Positions 17,121-26,400 of a stretch of DNA of 64,000 nt are shown here, in pieces. Source of the stretch: Mucilaginibacter sp. L294. Its GTDB lineage: Bacteria; Bacteroidota; Bacteroidia; Sphingobacteriales; Sphingobacteriaceae. Within the stretch, counting starts at the first letter, position 1; each line of letters starts with the position of its first letter. Location of the stretch: assembly GCF_001636615.1 (NCBI RefSeq), contig NZ_LGEK01000004.1:1-64000 (forward strand), written 5' to 3'. The notes below the pieces were generated by a model. That model was not told the origin of the DNA. It worked only from the letters and a program-made list of their open reading frames with translations, and made no database searches. Position numbers and translations under genes: made by a program.

Positions 17121-19742
17121 TTATTTTGTTTGCGGGAAACAGTCGGTATCTGCCTTCGGGGCGTCGTCGGTTAAACGGCCCGGGGTGCTGCCACCGGCGG
17201 CAATATTAATTACCGGGCGGGTTGGGTACAGGGCTTCTTTTATACGCAAGCGCAGATCAGTATAATGCGCTGTGGTTAAGGCATCGCCGCCTTTTGGCAG
17301 GGCTGCGCTTATTTTAGCAAGCTCGGCACGTACCATTGGCCTGATGTCTGACAGGGCTATGTTGATAGGTGTTAAGCCAAAGTTGGCCAATTGCGCTGAT
17401 GTAGCACCCGGGAAACTAAAGCTTGCATCTTCGTTAAGCAGGCTTTTCAACTTGTCAACATAACCGCGTTGCAGGTTGCGTTTAAATTCATCAGGTGTAC
17501 CTGCATTAAATATACCGGCACGCAGATCAGTAAACATATCAGCAACAGTATAAGCAGCGGCGCCATTTTTAGACTGGTTGTCAAACATACGTGCCATACG
17601 CGATGCATTCAACACGTTTGATACCGAGTTAACCTGTAATGCTTTAATACGGCCAATAACAACGCCATTATCAAATTTGCTTAACTCTTCGCTGTTGATA
17701 AGCCATCTTGGTGTAGTAAATACCTGCTGGTTTAAAAACAGAACCGCATCATGCTGCAGATTTTTATATACAAAATCATAAACAGGGCCCTTTTGGTCGT
17801 AAGTTTTAAAGTTTTCGTTCATACCGCCAATGTTCATGGTAACGTGGCCTATGTAGCGGTTGTACTGGCCAATAACCTCATTATACAGGGTTTGCACATC
17901 ATCGTAATCCTCCCCTTTCTGGAAAGTCCATTTTTCGATATTAGGCAATATCCTTTTTAAGTTTGCAATACCGTAGGTACTGGCTTTCATCGCATTATCG
18001 CCCAGGTCTTCGTTTTGTAAACGTGGGTCGATAGAGGTACCTTGCCTGCCGTAGTAGTATAGTGGGTTGCCGGCTTTTTCTTTTGTCCAAACATCCAGCA
18101 CCTCTTTTTCCTGTTTAGGTGTTTTTTTACCCGGGAAATAGCTGTATCCCCATTTAACAGCCCAAAGGTCATACTCGCCAATTTGAGGGTAAAGGTGAGT
18201 TACCCCATCACCAGGCTGGGCAATGTAGTTAAAGCGGGCATAGTCCATAATAGATGGCGCAGTGCCATGTTTATCAGTAAATGATTTTGAACGCAACGAA
18301 TCAACCGGGTAAGCATAGCTCGAACCAAAGTTATGAGGTAGCCCCAGGGTGTGGCCAATTTCATGCGATGATACAAAACGGATCAGTTCGCCCATTTGCG
18401 CATCGGTAAATTTAGCCATACGCACATTAGGGTTAACGGCAGCAGTTTGTATAAAGAACCAGTTACGCAGCAGGCTCATTACATTATGGTACCAGCCTAC
18501 ATGGCTCTCCAGGATCTCGCCGGTGCGAGGGTCTGATACGTGCGGGCCGTATGCGTTCTGCACATCAGATGCAAAGTACCTTAAAACGCTATAACGCGCA
18601 TCTTCGGTGCTAAATTCAGGGTCTTGCTGTGCGGTTGGGGCTTCTTTACCAACAATGGCGTTCTTAAAACCAGCTGCTTCAAAAGCCTTGTTCCAGTCGT
18701 TGATGCCGGCAATAAGGTATGGCACCCATTTTTTAGGTGTAGCAGGGTCTATGTAATAAACAATTTGTTTTTTGGGCTCAACCAGTTCGCCACGTGAATA
18801 GGCCGCTTCATCTTTAGGTTCCAGTTTCCAGCGGTGTATATATGCAGTAGCTTCCGCTTTTTGGGCATCGGTACCATAATCTGTTTGGCCCTGGCCAAAA
18901 AAGCCAACGCGGTTATCCATCAAACGCGCTTTCATTGGCGTTTTTGGCAGCAGCAACATGGAAGTATTTAGCTCAAAAGTTAAAGCAGCGTTGCTGTTAT
19001 CAGTAGGCGATTCTGCCGCCCGGTATGTTTTAAGGGTACGGGTTTCGACATTTATCGGAAAACTTTTTATAGTATCTATATAAGAGCGGGTATTATCAAG
19101 CCCTGATATTTTATACTGTTTCTTAATATTATCGGGCAGGCCAATAGCGGCAACATCGCCGTTGTACAGGTCTGTAACATCAATTAAAACCCCGGTAGTA
19201 TCTTTGTTGTAAGCTTTTATATCAAAAGCAGCCAGTATGGCATCAAGGTTTGAGTTTTTTACCGATTGATACATATCGCTGGTGCTATCGGCACGTACCG
19301 AGTAGCTTGGTACACGTACAAAAACCTGTTTATCGTGGCGCTCCCATTTCCAAACCTGGTCGTTAAGTTCTTCGCCGCCGTATTGCTGGCCAAAAGATTT
19401 TAAGCCTGTAGGGGTTTTTACAAAGCGGGTTACTACCAGCATTTCGCGGTTTATAAGGCTATCGGGTATTTCAAAGTAATACTTGCCGTCAATTTTATAG
19501 GTGTTGAAAAGGCCGGTATCTGCTTTGGTTTTGCCAACCAGGTCGCTAAATTTTTTGATGCCTTCTTTTTTACCCGCGCCGATAGTGGCTGTAGCGGTAG
19601 AGGAGCCGCCAGGTGTGGCTGTGGTTTTTAAGGTAACGGTGCGGTCTGCCGTCTGTTTTTTTGTGGCACAAGAGCTTGCAATGGTTGCTATAGCAAAAAC
19701 GGCCACCTGCAGGTATGTATTTACCCGTAAAGTTTTGTTCAT
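17121..19742 (-). CDS. Zinc-dependent metalloprotease with DUF5117/DUF5118-type regions
   Basis: An 873-residue exported protein with a probable lipoprotein-like signal (AIATIASSCATKK). Residues about 60-330 resemble the DUF5117/5118 pair found ahead of the catalytic domain in Bacteroidota proteases. The extended zinc motif HEIGHTLGLPHNF starts at about residue 460 and fits the HExxHxxGxxH metzincin pattern. The segment GEILESHVGWYHNVMSLLRNW lies upstream as in the family. The C-terminal 250 residues are mainly helical. It should act in the periplasm or at the surface; substrate unknown. Monocistronic. Confidence 0.9.
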   Translation of the reverse strand: MNKTLRVNTYLQVAVFAIATIASSCATKKQTADRTVTLKTTATPGGSSTATATIGAGKKEGIKKFSDLVGKTKADTGLFNTYKIDGKYYFEIPDSLINREMLVVTRFVKTPTGLKSFGQQYGGEELNDQVWKWERHDKQVFVRVPSYSVRADSTSDMYQSVKNSNLDAILAAFDIKAYNKDTTGVLIDVTDLYNGDVAAIGLPDNIKKQYKISGLDNTRSYIDTIKSFPINVETRTLKTYRAAESPTDNSNAALTFELNTSMLLLPKTPMKARLMDNRVGFFGQGQTDYGTDAQKAEATAYIHRWKLEPKDEAAYSRGELVEPKKQIVYYIDPATPKKWVPYLIAGINDWNKAFEAAGFKNAIVGKEAPTAQQDPEFSTEDARYSVLRYFASDVQNAYGPHVSDPRTGEILESHVGWYHNVMSLLRNWFFIQTAAVNPNVRMAKFTDAQMGELIRFVSSHEIGHTLGLPHNFGSSYAYPVDSLRSKSFTDKHGTAPSIMDYARFNYIAQPGDGVTHLYPQIGEYDLWAVKWGYSYFPGKKTPKQEKEVLDVWTKEKAGNPLYYYGRQGTSIDPRLQNEDLGDNAMKASTYGIANLKRILPNIEKWTFQKGEDYDDVQTLYNEVIGQYNRYIGHVTMNIGGMNENFKTYDQKGPVYDFVYKNLQHDAVLFLNQQVFTTPRWLINSEELSKFDNGVVIGRIKALQVNSVSNVLNASRMARMFDNQSKNGAAAYTVADMFTDLRAGIFNAGTPDEFKRNLQRGYVDKLKSLLNEDASFSFPGATSAQLANFGLTPINIALSDIRPMVRAELAKISAALPKGGDALTTAHYTDLRLRIKEALYPTRPVINIAAGGSTPGRLTDDAPKADTDCFPQTK

Positions 19743-19831
19743 TGTTAAATTAATTAGTTATCGATAAAATTATAGAATATATTGATGTGTGTTGCTTCGG
19801 CAACAAATTAGTTACGTTAACGTGAGGGGAG

Positions 19832-21070
19832 TTATATACGCCGTTTTAAAGAGATGATCACTCTGTCGTATTTTTTATCGTGGTAAATTTCCAGTAACAG
19901 GCTGCGTTCGGTTGTTTTAAAGTAAGCGTCTATCTCTTCGGCACTCATATTTGATACTGGTTTAAAGTTGATGGAAGTTATCTCATCATCCTTTATCAGG
20001 CCTATCTCGTCGGCCGGCGAACCGGGGGCTACACGGCCAATAATTAAATGTGCAAAATTCTCGCCGGTCATATAATATTCAATGCCACTCATATCGTGCT
20101 CAAAGGGTAGCTTAAACTTTTCGTTTGATTTTAGGTAAAGCAGGTTGTTGGAGTAGTCAAATATCAGGTTAAACCGCTTTAGTATTCCTATACCGATGTT
20201 ACCATCGCGCGGCACATTGAACGTTCTTTGCACATAATCTTTATCAGGGAATGAGGTGATCACGTCCTTTAATTTATAATTGCCAAAATCAACCTCCTTA
20301 AGCCGGCTTAGGTAACCGGTTATTGGCCCGTTAAGCGCCACCCCCAGGTTTGCCTGAATAGATTTTTTTGGCAGCCCGTGTTTTTGCAGCATATTCTCCA
20401 GTGAGATAGGATGCCCGGCGCCCAGGTCAATAATGAATTTATTTAGCGATTTGGTACCATCCGGGAAACTCACGTAGGTTTGAAGGTATGGTTTCCTGTC
20501 TTCAATGCTGATGGGTACTTTCTGGCCTTTTTTGAACGGTTTAAGGTCTTTTGGGTAGCAAACGTTAATCACGCTGTCTGAAAAGTTTATTTTAACCGCC
20601 AACGAACTGAAAAATTCGTAACCTAAAAGGCCGTGTATGGGCAGCCCAATATAGCCGGATAAATTAAAAACGTCGGTTTTTAGGATAGCCGCCGATACAT
20701 TATTACTGGTAAGGCCGGATATATCAATATTTAAAGGCGGAGTTACATATGCTTCATAAGCATCGCCCTCGCCCAGGCCCGAAAGCTTTATGGTGCGTTT
20801 ATGGGTTATGTTTATCGAGTCTACCAGTTTAGGCTCGGTGATGATCATTAACCCTACGCCGGTATCTAATATAAAATTGAAGGGCCCTTTGTTATTGATG
20901 TTAAGCTTGATCACCATCATGTTACGAACAAGCCTGAATGGGATATTCACACTTTTGCGACCGCTATCAAGTTCAAAAGATTGGGCACTTGCCGATAAAA
21001 AAAGGCAACTTAATATGGTAGTGAGCCATATATGTTTAAACGTGGGATATTTATATAGACCGGCTAACAC
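19832..21070 (-). CDS. Retropepsin-like aspartyl protease with C-terminal PDZ domain
   Basis: A 412-residue exported protein. Two aspartyl-protease motifs are visible, ILDTGVGLMII at about residue 67 and IIDLGAGHPISL at about residue 213; the second has Leu in place of the usual Thr/Ser. A PDZ domain fills about 330-405 (GRVAPGSPADEIGLIKDDEITSIN). The start appears to be GTG at 21070, because the signal peptide LTTILSCLFLSASAQS needs it and no ATG is available before it. Such proteins are common and uncharacterised in Bacteroidota. Peptidase activity with an altered second Asp-x-Gly site is uncertain. Confidence 0.82.
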   Translation of the reverse strand: MLAGLYKYPTFKHIWLTTILSCLFLSASAQSFELDSGRKSVNIPFRLVRNMMVIKLNINNKGPFNFILDTGVGLMIITEPKLVDSINITHKRTIKLSGLGEGDAYEAYVTPPLNIDISGLTSNNVSAAILKTDVFNLSGYIGLPIHGLLGYEFFSSLAVKINFSDSVINVCYPKDLKPFKKGQKVPISIEDRKPYLQTYVSFPDGTKSLNKFIIDLGAGHPISLENMLQKHGLPKKSIQANLGVALNGPITGYLSRLKEVDFGNYKLKDVITSFPDKDYVQRTFNVPRDGNIGIGILKRFNLIFDYSNNLLYLKSNEKFKLPFEHDMSGIEYYMTGENFAHLIIGRVAPGSPADEIGLIKDDEITSINFKPVSNMSAEEIDAYFKTTERSLLLEIYHDKKYDRVIISLKRRI

Positions 21071-21189
21071 CTGGTATGAATTGGAAGCTAAAGCTACATT
21101 ATTTTTTTATAAAATAACAGCAAGCAGGCCACCTCGTTCAAAAATTATAGGTATTTGATTTGCGCTACCCGGCCATTCGCCATATCCAT

Positions 21190-22221
21190 CTATTTACCAT
21201 CAGGTTTTTTGCCATCCTTATCTTTATCGGGTTTAAGGGTGCCTTCTAATTGGGGGTTTTGTAGTGGCATGCGTGTGGTTGTTCTTTCTACTTCGGTTTG
21301 TTGTATAACTACTGCATACTCGGCCGGCTCAATATGGCTGCCCCTGGCTTCGGCATATACCTGGGTAAACTCGGCCCCTATATATAAAATTGCCGCCGTA
21401 TAATATATCCATACCAAAATTACAATAAGCGAGCCCGCAGTCCCGTATACCGACCCCTGTGCTGTAAACTGAATATATAAACTGATGATATATTGGCCAA
21501 GAATGAACAATATGGCGGTAAATATGGCACCAGAGCGCACATCCTTCCATTTTATTTTTACATCGGGTAATACCTTAAATATAATACCGAATAGCACGCT
21601 TATAACAACCAGTGTTATCCCAAAATTAACCGTAAATAAGAATGTTTCGCCAACAACGCCGGCAAGGCCTTTGCCTAATAAATGTGGTAGGAACGCTACT
21701 ATCTTATCGCTGATAGCACTTATAATAATATTTACAAGTAAAGATGCCAGTAACAGGAAGCCAAGGCTTACGATCAACGAAAATGAAAGGAACCTGTTTT
21801 TTAACATCTTAACCCAGCCTTTTTTAGGTTTGGCTTTTACCCGCCATATAATGTTAAGCGAGTCTTGTATCTCAATAAAAATACTGCTGGCGCCAAGCAG
21901 TAATGTAACAATGCTTATCCCCAGGCCTATCCCGCTTTTACCCGTAATATCCTGCGAGTTCATGGTGCTTTGAATTTGAAGGGTTCCCTGTTTACCTAAA
22001 TAATGTTGTATCTGGTCGTAAAAATCTTTTCTATAGCTATCGTCCTTCAGAAATATACCGGCAAGGGATAGTATTAACAATAGCAGCGGGGCTAATGAAA
22101 AAACAGTATAGTAGGCCAGGGATGCGCTAAACTTTAAACCGTTATCGTTAGAAAACCCACTGAAGGTTGCCATCAGCACTTTCCATAGCTGTTTTAAATA
22201 TTCTTTGCTAAAAAAATTCAT
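21190..22221 (-). CDS. YihY/BrkB family inner membrane protein
   Basis: A 343-residue protein with six transmembrane helices between residues about 25 and 290. It carries family segments KFSASLAYYTVFSLAPLLLL and GSVYGTAGSLIVILVWIYYTAAILYIGAEFTQVYA. A charged tail with Lys/Asp-rich ending (KPDKDKDGKKPDGK) extends into the cytoplasm. Once annotated as ribonuclease BN, the family is now seen as membrane proteins of unclear function. Separate from neighbours by more than 100 bases on the left. Confidence 0.92.
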   Translation of the reverse strand: MNFFSKEYLKQLWKVLMATFSGFSNDNGLKFSASLAYYTVFSLAPLLLLILSLAGIFLKDDSYRKDFYDQIQHYLGKQGTLQIQSTMNSQDITGKSGIGLGISIVTLLLGASSIFIEIQDSLNIIWRVKAKPKKGWVKMLKNRFLSFSLIVSLGFLLLASLLVNIIISAISDKIVAFLPHLLGKGLAGVVGETFLFTVNFGITLVVISVLFGIIFKVLPDVKIKWKDVRSGAIFTAILFILGQYIISLYIQFTAQGSVYGTAGSLIVILVWIYYTAAILYIGAEFTQVYAEARGSHIEPAEYAVVIQQTEVERTTTRMPLQNPQLEGTLKPDKDKDGKKPDGK

Positions 22222-22277
22222 ATCAAAAATCGAATATATTTGTTAGTACCTTGCTATTAATGAAGTAACACCATTTT

Positions 22278-22892
22278 ATGAAAAATGTAATGCTGCCTGC
22301 TAACTTTTTTAAGTTATTATTTATTTGCCTGTTACTAAGCAATTTTAATGCCTTAGCTCAAAAAACCAATATATGGATTGTGCGCCATGCCGAAAAAGCG
22401 ACCACAATTGCCAAAGATGATGACCCTGTTTTAAGCGCCGCCGGCCAAAAACGCGCCGAAGCTTTAGCCAAAGAATTAAAGGGGCAGCATATAAAAGCCA
22501 TATACGTTACCAAGTATAAACGTACGGGTTTAACCGCGCGCCCACTGGCCTATAAAGCCAAAATATTACCAAGGGTGTATGATGCCGATACTGCTGTTGT
22601 AAAACAGTTTGCCAAAACTATTGTAAAGAATTTTAGGGGCAGTAATGTCTTAATTATCGGTCATTCAAATACTATTATGCCCCTGTTGAGTGCTTTTGGG
22701 GCAGAAATGCCTTTTGTGGGGCTTGATGAAGAAGATTACGATATGTTATTTAAAATAACTATTAAGGATAACGGAAAGGTTGAGCTGGCTATAGATTATT
22801 ATGGCGAGAAACATCATACCAACGAGATACCGGAAAAATATCAGCCCGAGATAAACCACCCCGAAAGCGTAAGGCCTTTTACCAACTATTAA
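22278..22892 (+). CDS. Exported histidine phosphatase family protein
   Basis: A 204-residue protein with signal peptide (ending NALAQ) and the phosphohistidine motif IVRHAEKA at about residues 34-41. The second catalytic His is in VLIIGHSNTI at about residue 130. A phosphatase acting in the periplasm is likely; the substrate is unknown. It converges with alanine dehydrogenase, the two stop codons overlapping by 4 bases at 22889-22892. Confidence 0.88.
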   Translation: MKNVMLPANFFKLLFICLLLSNFNALAQKTNIWIVRHAEKATTIAKDDDPVLSAAGQKRAEALAKELKGQHIKAIYVTKYKRTGLTARPLAYKAKILPRVYDADTAVVKQFAKTIVKNFRGSNVLIIGHSNTIMPLLSAFGAEMPFVGLDEEDYDMLFKITIKDNGKVELAIDYYGEKHHTNEIPEKYQPEINHPESVRPFTNY

Positions 22893-24115
22893 TGGTTTGA
22901 TACCACCAGCAGATCCAGATCTTTACTTGGGATAGAGAAGCGCTCGCCCATATGTTTATTAGTAAGATGCCCCTGGTAAATATATACCGCGTTGCGGATG
23001 CCTGCCTTTTGCCAGATAACGTTTTTAAGGCTGCCCTGTTCGCCAATATCCAATAATATGGGGGCAAAGATATTTGTTAATGCATAGGTAGCGGTACGTG
23101 CTACACGCGATGCGATATTGGGTACGCAATAATGGATCACATCATACTTGCGGAACACCGGGTGGGTATGGTTAGTAACCTCTGATGTTTCAAAACATCC
23201 GCCCTGGTCAATACTTACATCAATAATAACCGAGTTGGGTTTCATGCGGCTAACGGTAGTCTCAGACACAATCTGCGGGCTGCGGCCGTCATCGGCACGA
23301 ATGGCTCCTATGGCAACATCGCAGGTGGTAATGGCTTTTTCAAGCACAATAGGCTGCACTACCGATGTAAATACACGGGTACCTATGTTGTTTTGCAAAC
23401 GGCGTAGTTTATAAATAGATGGATCGAAAACCTTTACCTCGGCGCCTAATGATATGGCCGTACGTGCAGCATATTCGCCAACGGTGCCGGCGCCAATAAT
23501 TACAATCTCTGTTGGGGGCACACCCGTTATGCCGCCAAGCATCAGGCCTTTCCCTTCAAAAATATTGCTCAGGTATTCGGCAGCTATGAGTACAGATGTT
23601 GCGCCTACAATTTCGCTCATGGCGCGTACAACGGTAAGCGAACCACCTTCATCCTCCAGGTGCTCAAAGCACAGGGCGGTTATCTTTTTCTTCATTAAGG
23701 CGTGCAGGCAATCAGCTTTAAGGGTTGATAACTGCAGGGCCGAGATCAGCAACTGGCCGGGCTTCATCATTTCTATTTCCTCCTGGGTAGGTGGGGCAAT
23801 TTTGATGATGATATCGGCTTCGTAAACTTTTTTAGTATCGTAAACTATCTGGGCGCCTTGTTCGCTGTAGTTGGTGTCAGTAAAGTTGGCGGCCTGGCCG
23901 GCGTTGCTCTCCAGCATTACCTCGTGGCCGTTGTTGATGAGTAGCGCTACCGACAATGGGGTGAGCGGGATACGGTTCTCCTGGAAAGAAACCTCCTTGG
24001 GGATGCCAATGTAAAGTTTGTTTTTTTTGTTCTTAACTTCCAGCATCGACTCCTGTGGTTGCATCATTGCCTGTTTAGCAACATCTGAAAACCCGCTGTA
24101 TTTCCCTGTACTCAT
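22889..24115 (-). CDS. ald: Alanine dehydrogenase
   Basis: A 408-residue NAD-dependent alanine dehydrogenase/PNT family enzyme interconverting alanine with pyruvate and ammonia. The N-terminal domain has IGIPKEVSFQENRIPLTP. The Rossmann motif VIIGAGTVGEYAARTA is at about residues 207-222, and the PSVIIDVSIDQGGCFETS-type substrate loop appears as NSVIIDVSIDQGG at about 290. The N-terminus is about 30 residues longer than in classical Ald, as in other Bacteroidota. It lies downstream of tsaE and porX on the same strand with a 49-base gap. Confidence 0.93.
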   Translation of the reverse strand: MSTGKYSGFSDVAKQAMMQPQESMLEVKNKKNKLYIGIPKEVSFQENRIPLTPLSVALLINNGHEVMLESNAGQAANFTDTNYSEQGAQIVYDTKKVYEADIIIKIAPPTQEEIEMMKPGQLLISALQLSTLKADCLHALMKKKITALCFEHLEDEGGSLTVVRAMSEIVGATSVLIAAEYLSNIFEGKGLMLGGITGVPPTEIVIIGAGTVGEYAARTAISLGAEVKVFDPSIYKLRRLQNNIGTRVFTSVVQPIVLEKAITTCDVAIGAIRADDGRSPQIVSETTVSRMKPNSVIIDVSIDQGGCFETSEVTNHTHPVFRKYDVIHYCVPNIASRVARTATYALTNIFAPILLDIGEQGSLKNVIWQKAGIRNAVYIYQGHLTNKHMGERFSIPSKDLDLLVVSNH

Positions 24116-24164
24116 GATACGTTAATTTTCCGGCTGATGAAGATAATAAAAAAAACAGGTTTGA

Positions 24165-24584
24165 TTATGAAATGTTTTCAACTGTTATTTGCCTTGAGGT
24201 TGCATCTAAAACATGGATGCGCACGCCGGTGTAGCTATCCGGAATAAGGTTTGCTATTTTTTCCGGCCACTCTATAAAGCAGTAGTTGCCCGAATAAAAG
24301 TACTCTTCGTAGCCCATATCCAGCGCTTCGCTCTGGTCTTTTAACCTGTAAAAATCAAAGTGATAAACCGGGCCATCCTGTCCTTCGTATTCGTTTACGA
24401 TAGAAAACGTAGGGCTGGTAACCGAATCGCTAACGCCCAATTGTTCGCAAAGTGATTTAATGAGCGTGGTTTTCCCCGCGCCCATGTCGCCATAAAAAAG
24501 AAATATGCGCGTATCGCCGGCAAAGTTTAAGATCTCTGCCGCGGTTTTTGGCAGGTCGGTGGTGGATGTGGTGTGTAAGTCCAT
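24165..24584 (-). CDS. tsaE: tRNA threonylcarbamoyladenosine biosynthesis ATPase TsaE
   Basis: A 139-residue P-loop ATPase with Walker A GDMGAGKTTLIKSLCEQLG at about residues 32-50, followed by VTSPTFSIVNEYEG and HFDFYRLKDQSEALDMGYEEYF, the family hallmarks. It drives the TsaB/D/E step that places the t6A modification on ANN-decoding tRNAs. Length is normal. It stands between porX and ald on the same strand; a palindromic repeat separates it from porX. Confidence 0.95.
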   Translation of the reverse strand: MDLHTTSTTDLPKTAAEILNFAGDTRIFLFYGDMGAGKTTLIKSLCEQLGVSDSVTSPTFSIVNEYEGQDGPVYHFDFYRLKDQSEALDMGYEEYFYSGNYCFIEWPEKIANLIPDSYTGVRIHVLDATSRQITVENIS

Positions 24585-24600
24585 GATTAGATACCTTAAA

Positions 24601-24684
24601 CGTCATTGCGAGGAACGGAGCAATCTCAAGACTTTGCATAGCCGATATGCTTATCGGGAGATTGCTCCGTTCCTCGCAATGACG
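24601..24684. repeat. Dispersed palindromic repeat, CATTGCGAGGAAC type
   Basis: Perfect 26-bp inverted arms at 24601-24626 and 24659-24684 (CGTCATTGCGAGGAACGGAG and onward) enclose a 32-base centre that holds its own small hairpin CCGAT-atgctt-ATCGG. It lies between porX and tsaE, where it could form a strong mRNA structure. No gene is in it. Confidence 0.9.
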
Positions 24685-24707
24685 CGTTAGATTTTATTCA
24701 GATTTTT

Positions 24708-26261
24708 TTATTTCGGCCCGTAAGTTACTATCGGGATGATCATTTCTTCTAATGAGATACCGCCGTGCTGGAAGGTCTCATTATAAAAATTAACAAAGTG
24801 ATTGTAATTGTTAGGGTACACAAAGTAGCTATCGCCTTTGGCAAAAACAAAGCTGCTGCTTACGTGCAGTTTTGGCAGCATGGCATCGTGCGGGTTGCGT
24901 ATGTGGAATACCTCTTTGGCGTTATAGTTTAGGTTTTTACCTTGTTTATAACGCAGGTTGGTATTGGTGTTACGATCGCCGATGATCTTGCTCGGGTTTT
25001 TAACCCGGATAGTGCCATGGTCGGTAGTGATCACAACCCTTACCTGTTTCGAGGCCAGGAATTTCAACAGATCAAACAACGGCGAATGCTCAAACCACGA
25101 TAGGGTTAACGAACGGTAAGCAGCGTCATCACTTGCCAGCTCGCGGATCATCTGCATATCGGTACGGGCGTGGCTCAGCATATCAACAAAGTTGTAAACT
25201 ACCACGTTCAGCTCGTTGTTCATCAGGTTATTAACCGATTCGTTCAACGCGCGGCCCTCATCAATATTTAAAATTTTGTGATAAGAATGCTTAACATCAC
25301 GGCGTAAAACGCGTTTTAGCTGGTCGGCAACAAAATCGGCTTCGTAAAGGTTTTTACCACCCTCGTCCTCGTCGTTTTGCCACATTTGCGGGTAGCGCGT
25401 TTCCATCTCTAAAGGCATCAGGCCCGAGAAGATAGAGTTACGTGCGTATTGCGTAGCCGTTGGCAGGATGCTGTAATAAGTATCCTCTTCCTCCAGCCTG
25501 AAATATTCTGAAATGATAGGGTTAATGATCTTAAACTGATCGTACCGTAAATTATCTATCAGTATAAAGAAAACCGGCCCCTTGCCATCAAGCTTAGGGA
25601 ACACCTTCTTTTTAAACAACTGCGGCGATGATGTTGGCCCATTCTCAGGGTTTTTTATCCAGCCTAAATAGTTGCGCTCAACAAATTTGCAAAATTGCAC
25701 GTTGGCTTCAGCTTTTTGCAGCGTAAGTATCTCGTGCATGCCACTATCCTGCAGGGCTTCCAGCTCAAGCTCCCAATAGATGAGTTTTTTGTAAACATCC
25801 ACCCATTCCTGGTAGCTCAGGTTATCGTTAAGGCTCATGCCCAGGTTACGAAAATCCTGCTGATAGGCCATGGTTGTTTTTTCGGTAACCAGGCGCTTGT
25901 TTTCAGTTAGTTTTTTTATGGTAAGCAGTATTTGCTTGGGGTGTACCGGCTTTATCAGGTAGTCATCAATTTTCGACCCGATGGCATCTTCCATCAAGTA
26001 CTCTTCCTCATTTTTGGTGATGAGCACAATGGGCACATCATTATTAATGTTTTTTATTTGTTGTAAGGTTTCCAGGCCGGTAAGGCCGGGCATGTTCTCG
26101 TCCAGGAACACCAGGTCGAAGTATCCTTTTTTAAATTCGTCAACAGCATCGTTACCATTGGTAACCGTTGTTACCTTATAGCCTTTTTCGCTTAAGAAAA
26201 GTATGTGTGGTTTCAGCAGATCAATTTCGTCATCGGCCCATAATATTGTGGTATCCTGCAT
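24708..26261 (-). CDS. porX: PorX-type response regulator with PglZ domain
   Basis: A 517-residue protein. It has an N-terminal receiver domain (acidic residues in LWADDEID, phosphoacceptor Asp54 in VFLDENMPG, Lys in LIKPVHP), a helical linker, and a PglZ/alkaline-phosphatase-like domain from about residue 210 (FFILIDNLRYDQFK, VVITTDHGT). This matches PorX, which regulates the type IX secretion system in Bacteroidota and whose PglZ domain hydrolyses cyclic and linear oligonucleotides. The kinase PorY is not in this window. The gene is divergent from the HD hydrolase gene. Confidence 0.93.
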   Translation of the reverse strand: MQDTTILWADDEIDLLKPHILFLSEKGYKVTTVTNGNDAVDEFKKGYFDLVFLDENMPGLTGLETLQQIKNINNDVPIVLITKNEEEYLMEDAIGSKIDDYLIKPVHPKQILLTIKKLTENKRLVTEKTTMAYQQDFRNLGMSLNDNLSYQEWVDVYKKLIYWELELEALQDSGMHEILTLQKAEANVQFCKFVERNYLGWIKNPENGPTSSPQLFKKKVFPKLDGKGPVFFILIDNLRYDQFKIINPIISEYFRLEEEDTYYSILPTATQYARNSIFSGLMPLEMETRYPQMWQNDEDEGGKNLYEADFVADQLKRVLRRDVKHSYHKILNIDEGRALNESVNNLMNNELNVVVYNFVDMLSHARTDMQMIRELASDDAAYRSLTLSWFEHSPLFDLLKFLASKQVRVVITTDHGTIRVKNPSKIIGDRNTNTNLRYKQGKNLNYNAKEVFHIRNPHDAMLPKLHVSSSFVFAKGDSYFVYPNNYNHFVNFYNETFQHGGISLEEMIIPIVTYGPK

Positions 26262-26400
26262 AATATATTTAATTTTACCACCCTATAACCCTTCGGTGGT
26301 GTATTTTGTTGTAAAAATATGCAAAGGATTAACATTAATTAACAAATAGACGGTGCTTGTTTTGTCATAATTCAACACTTTTGCATTCTATAACTTTACT

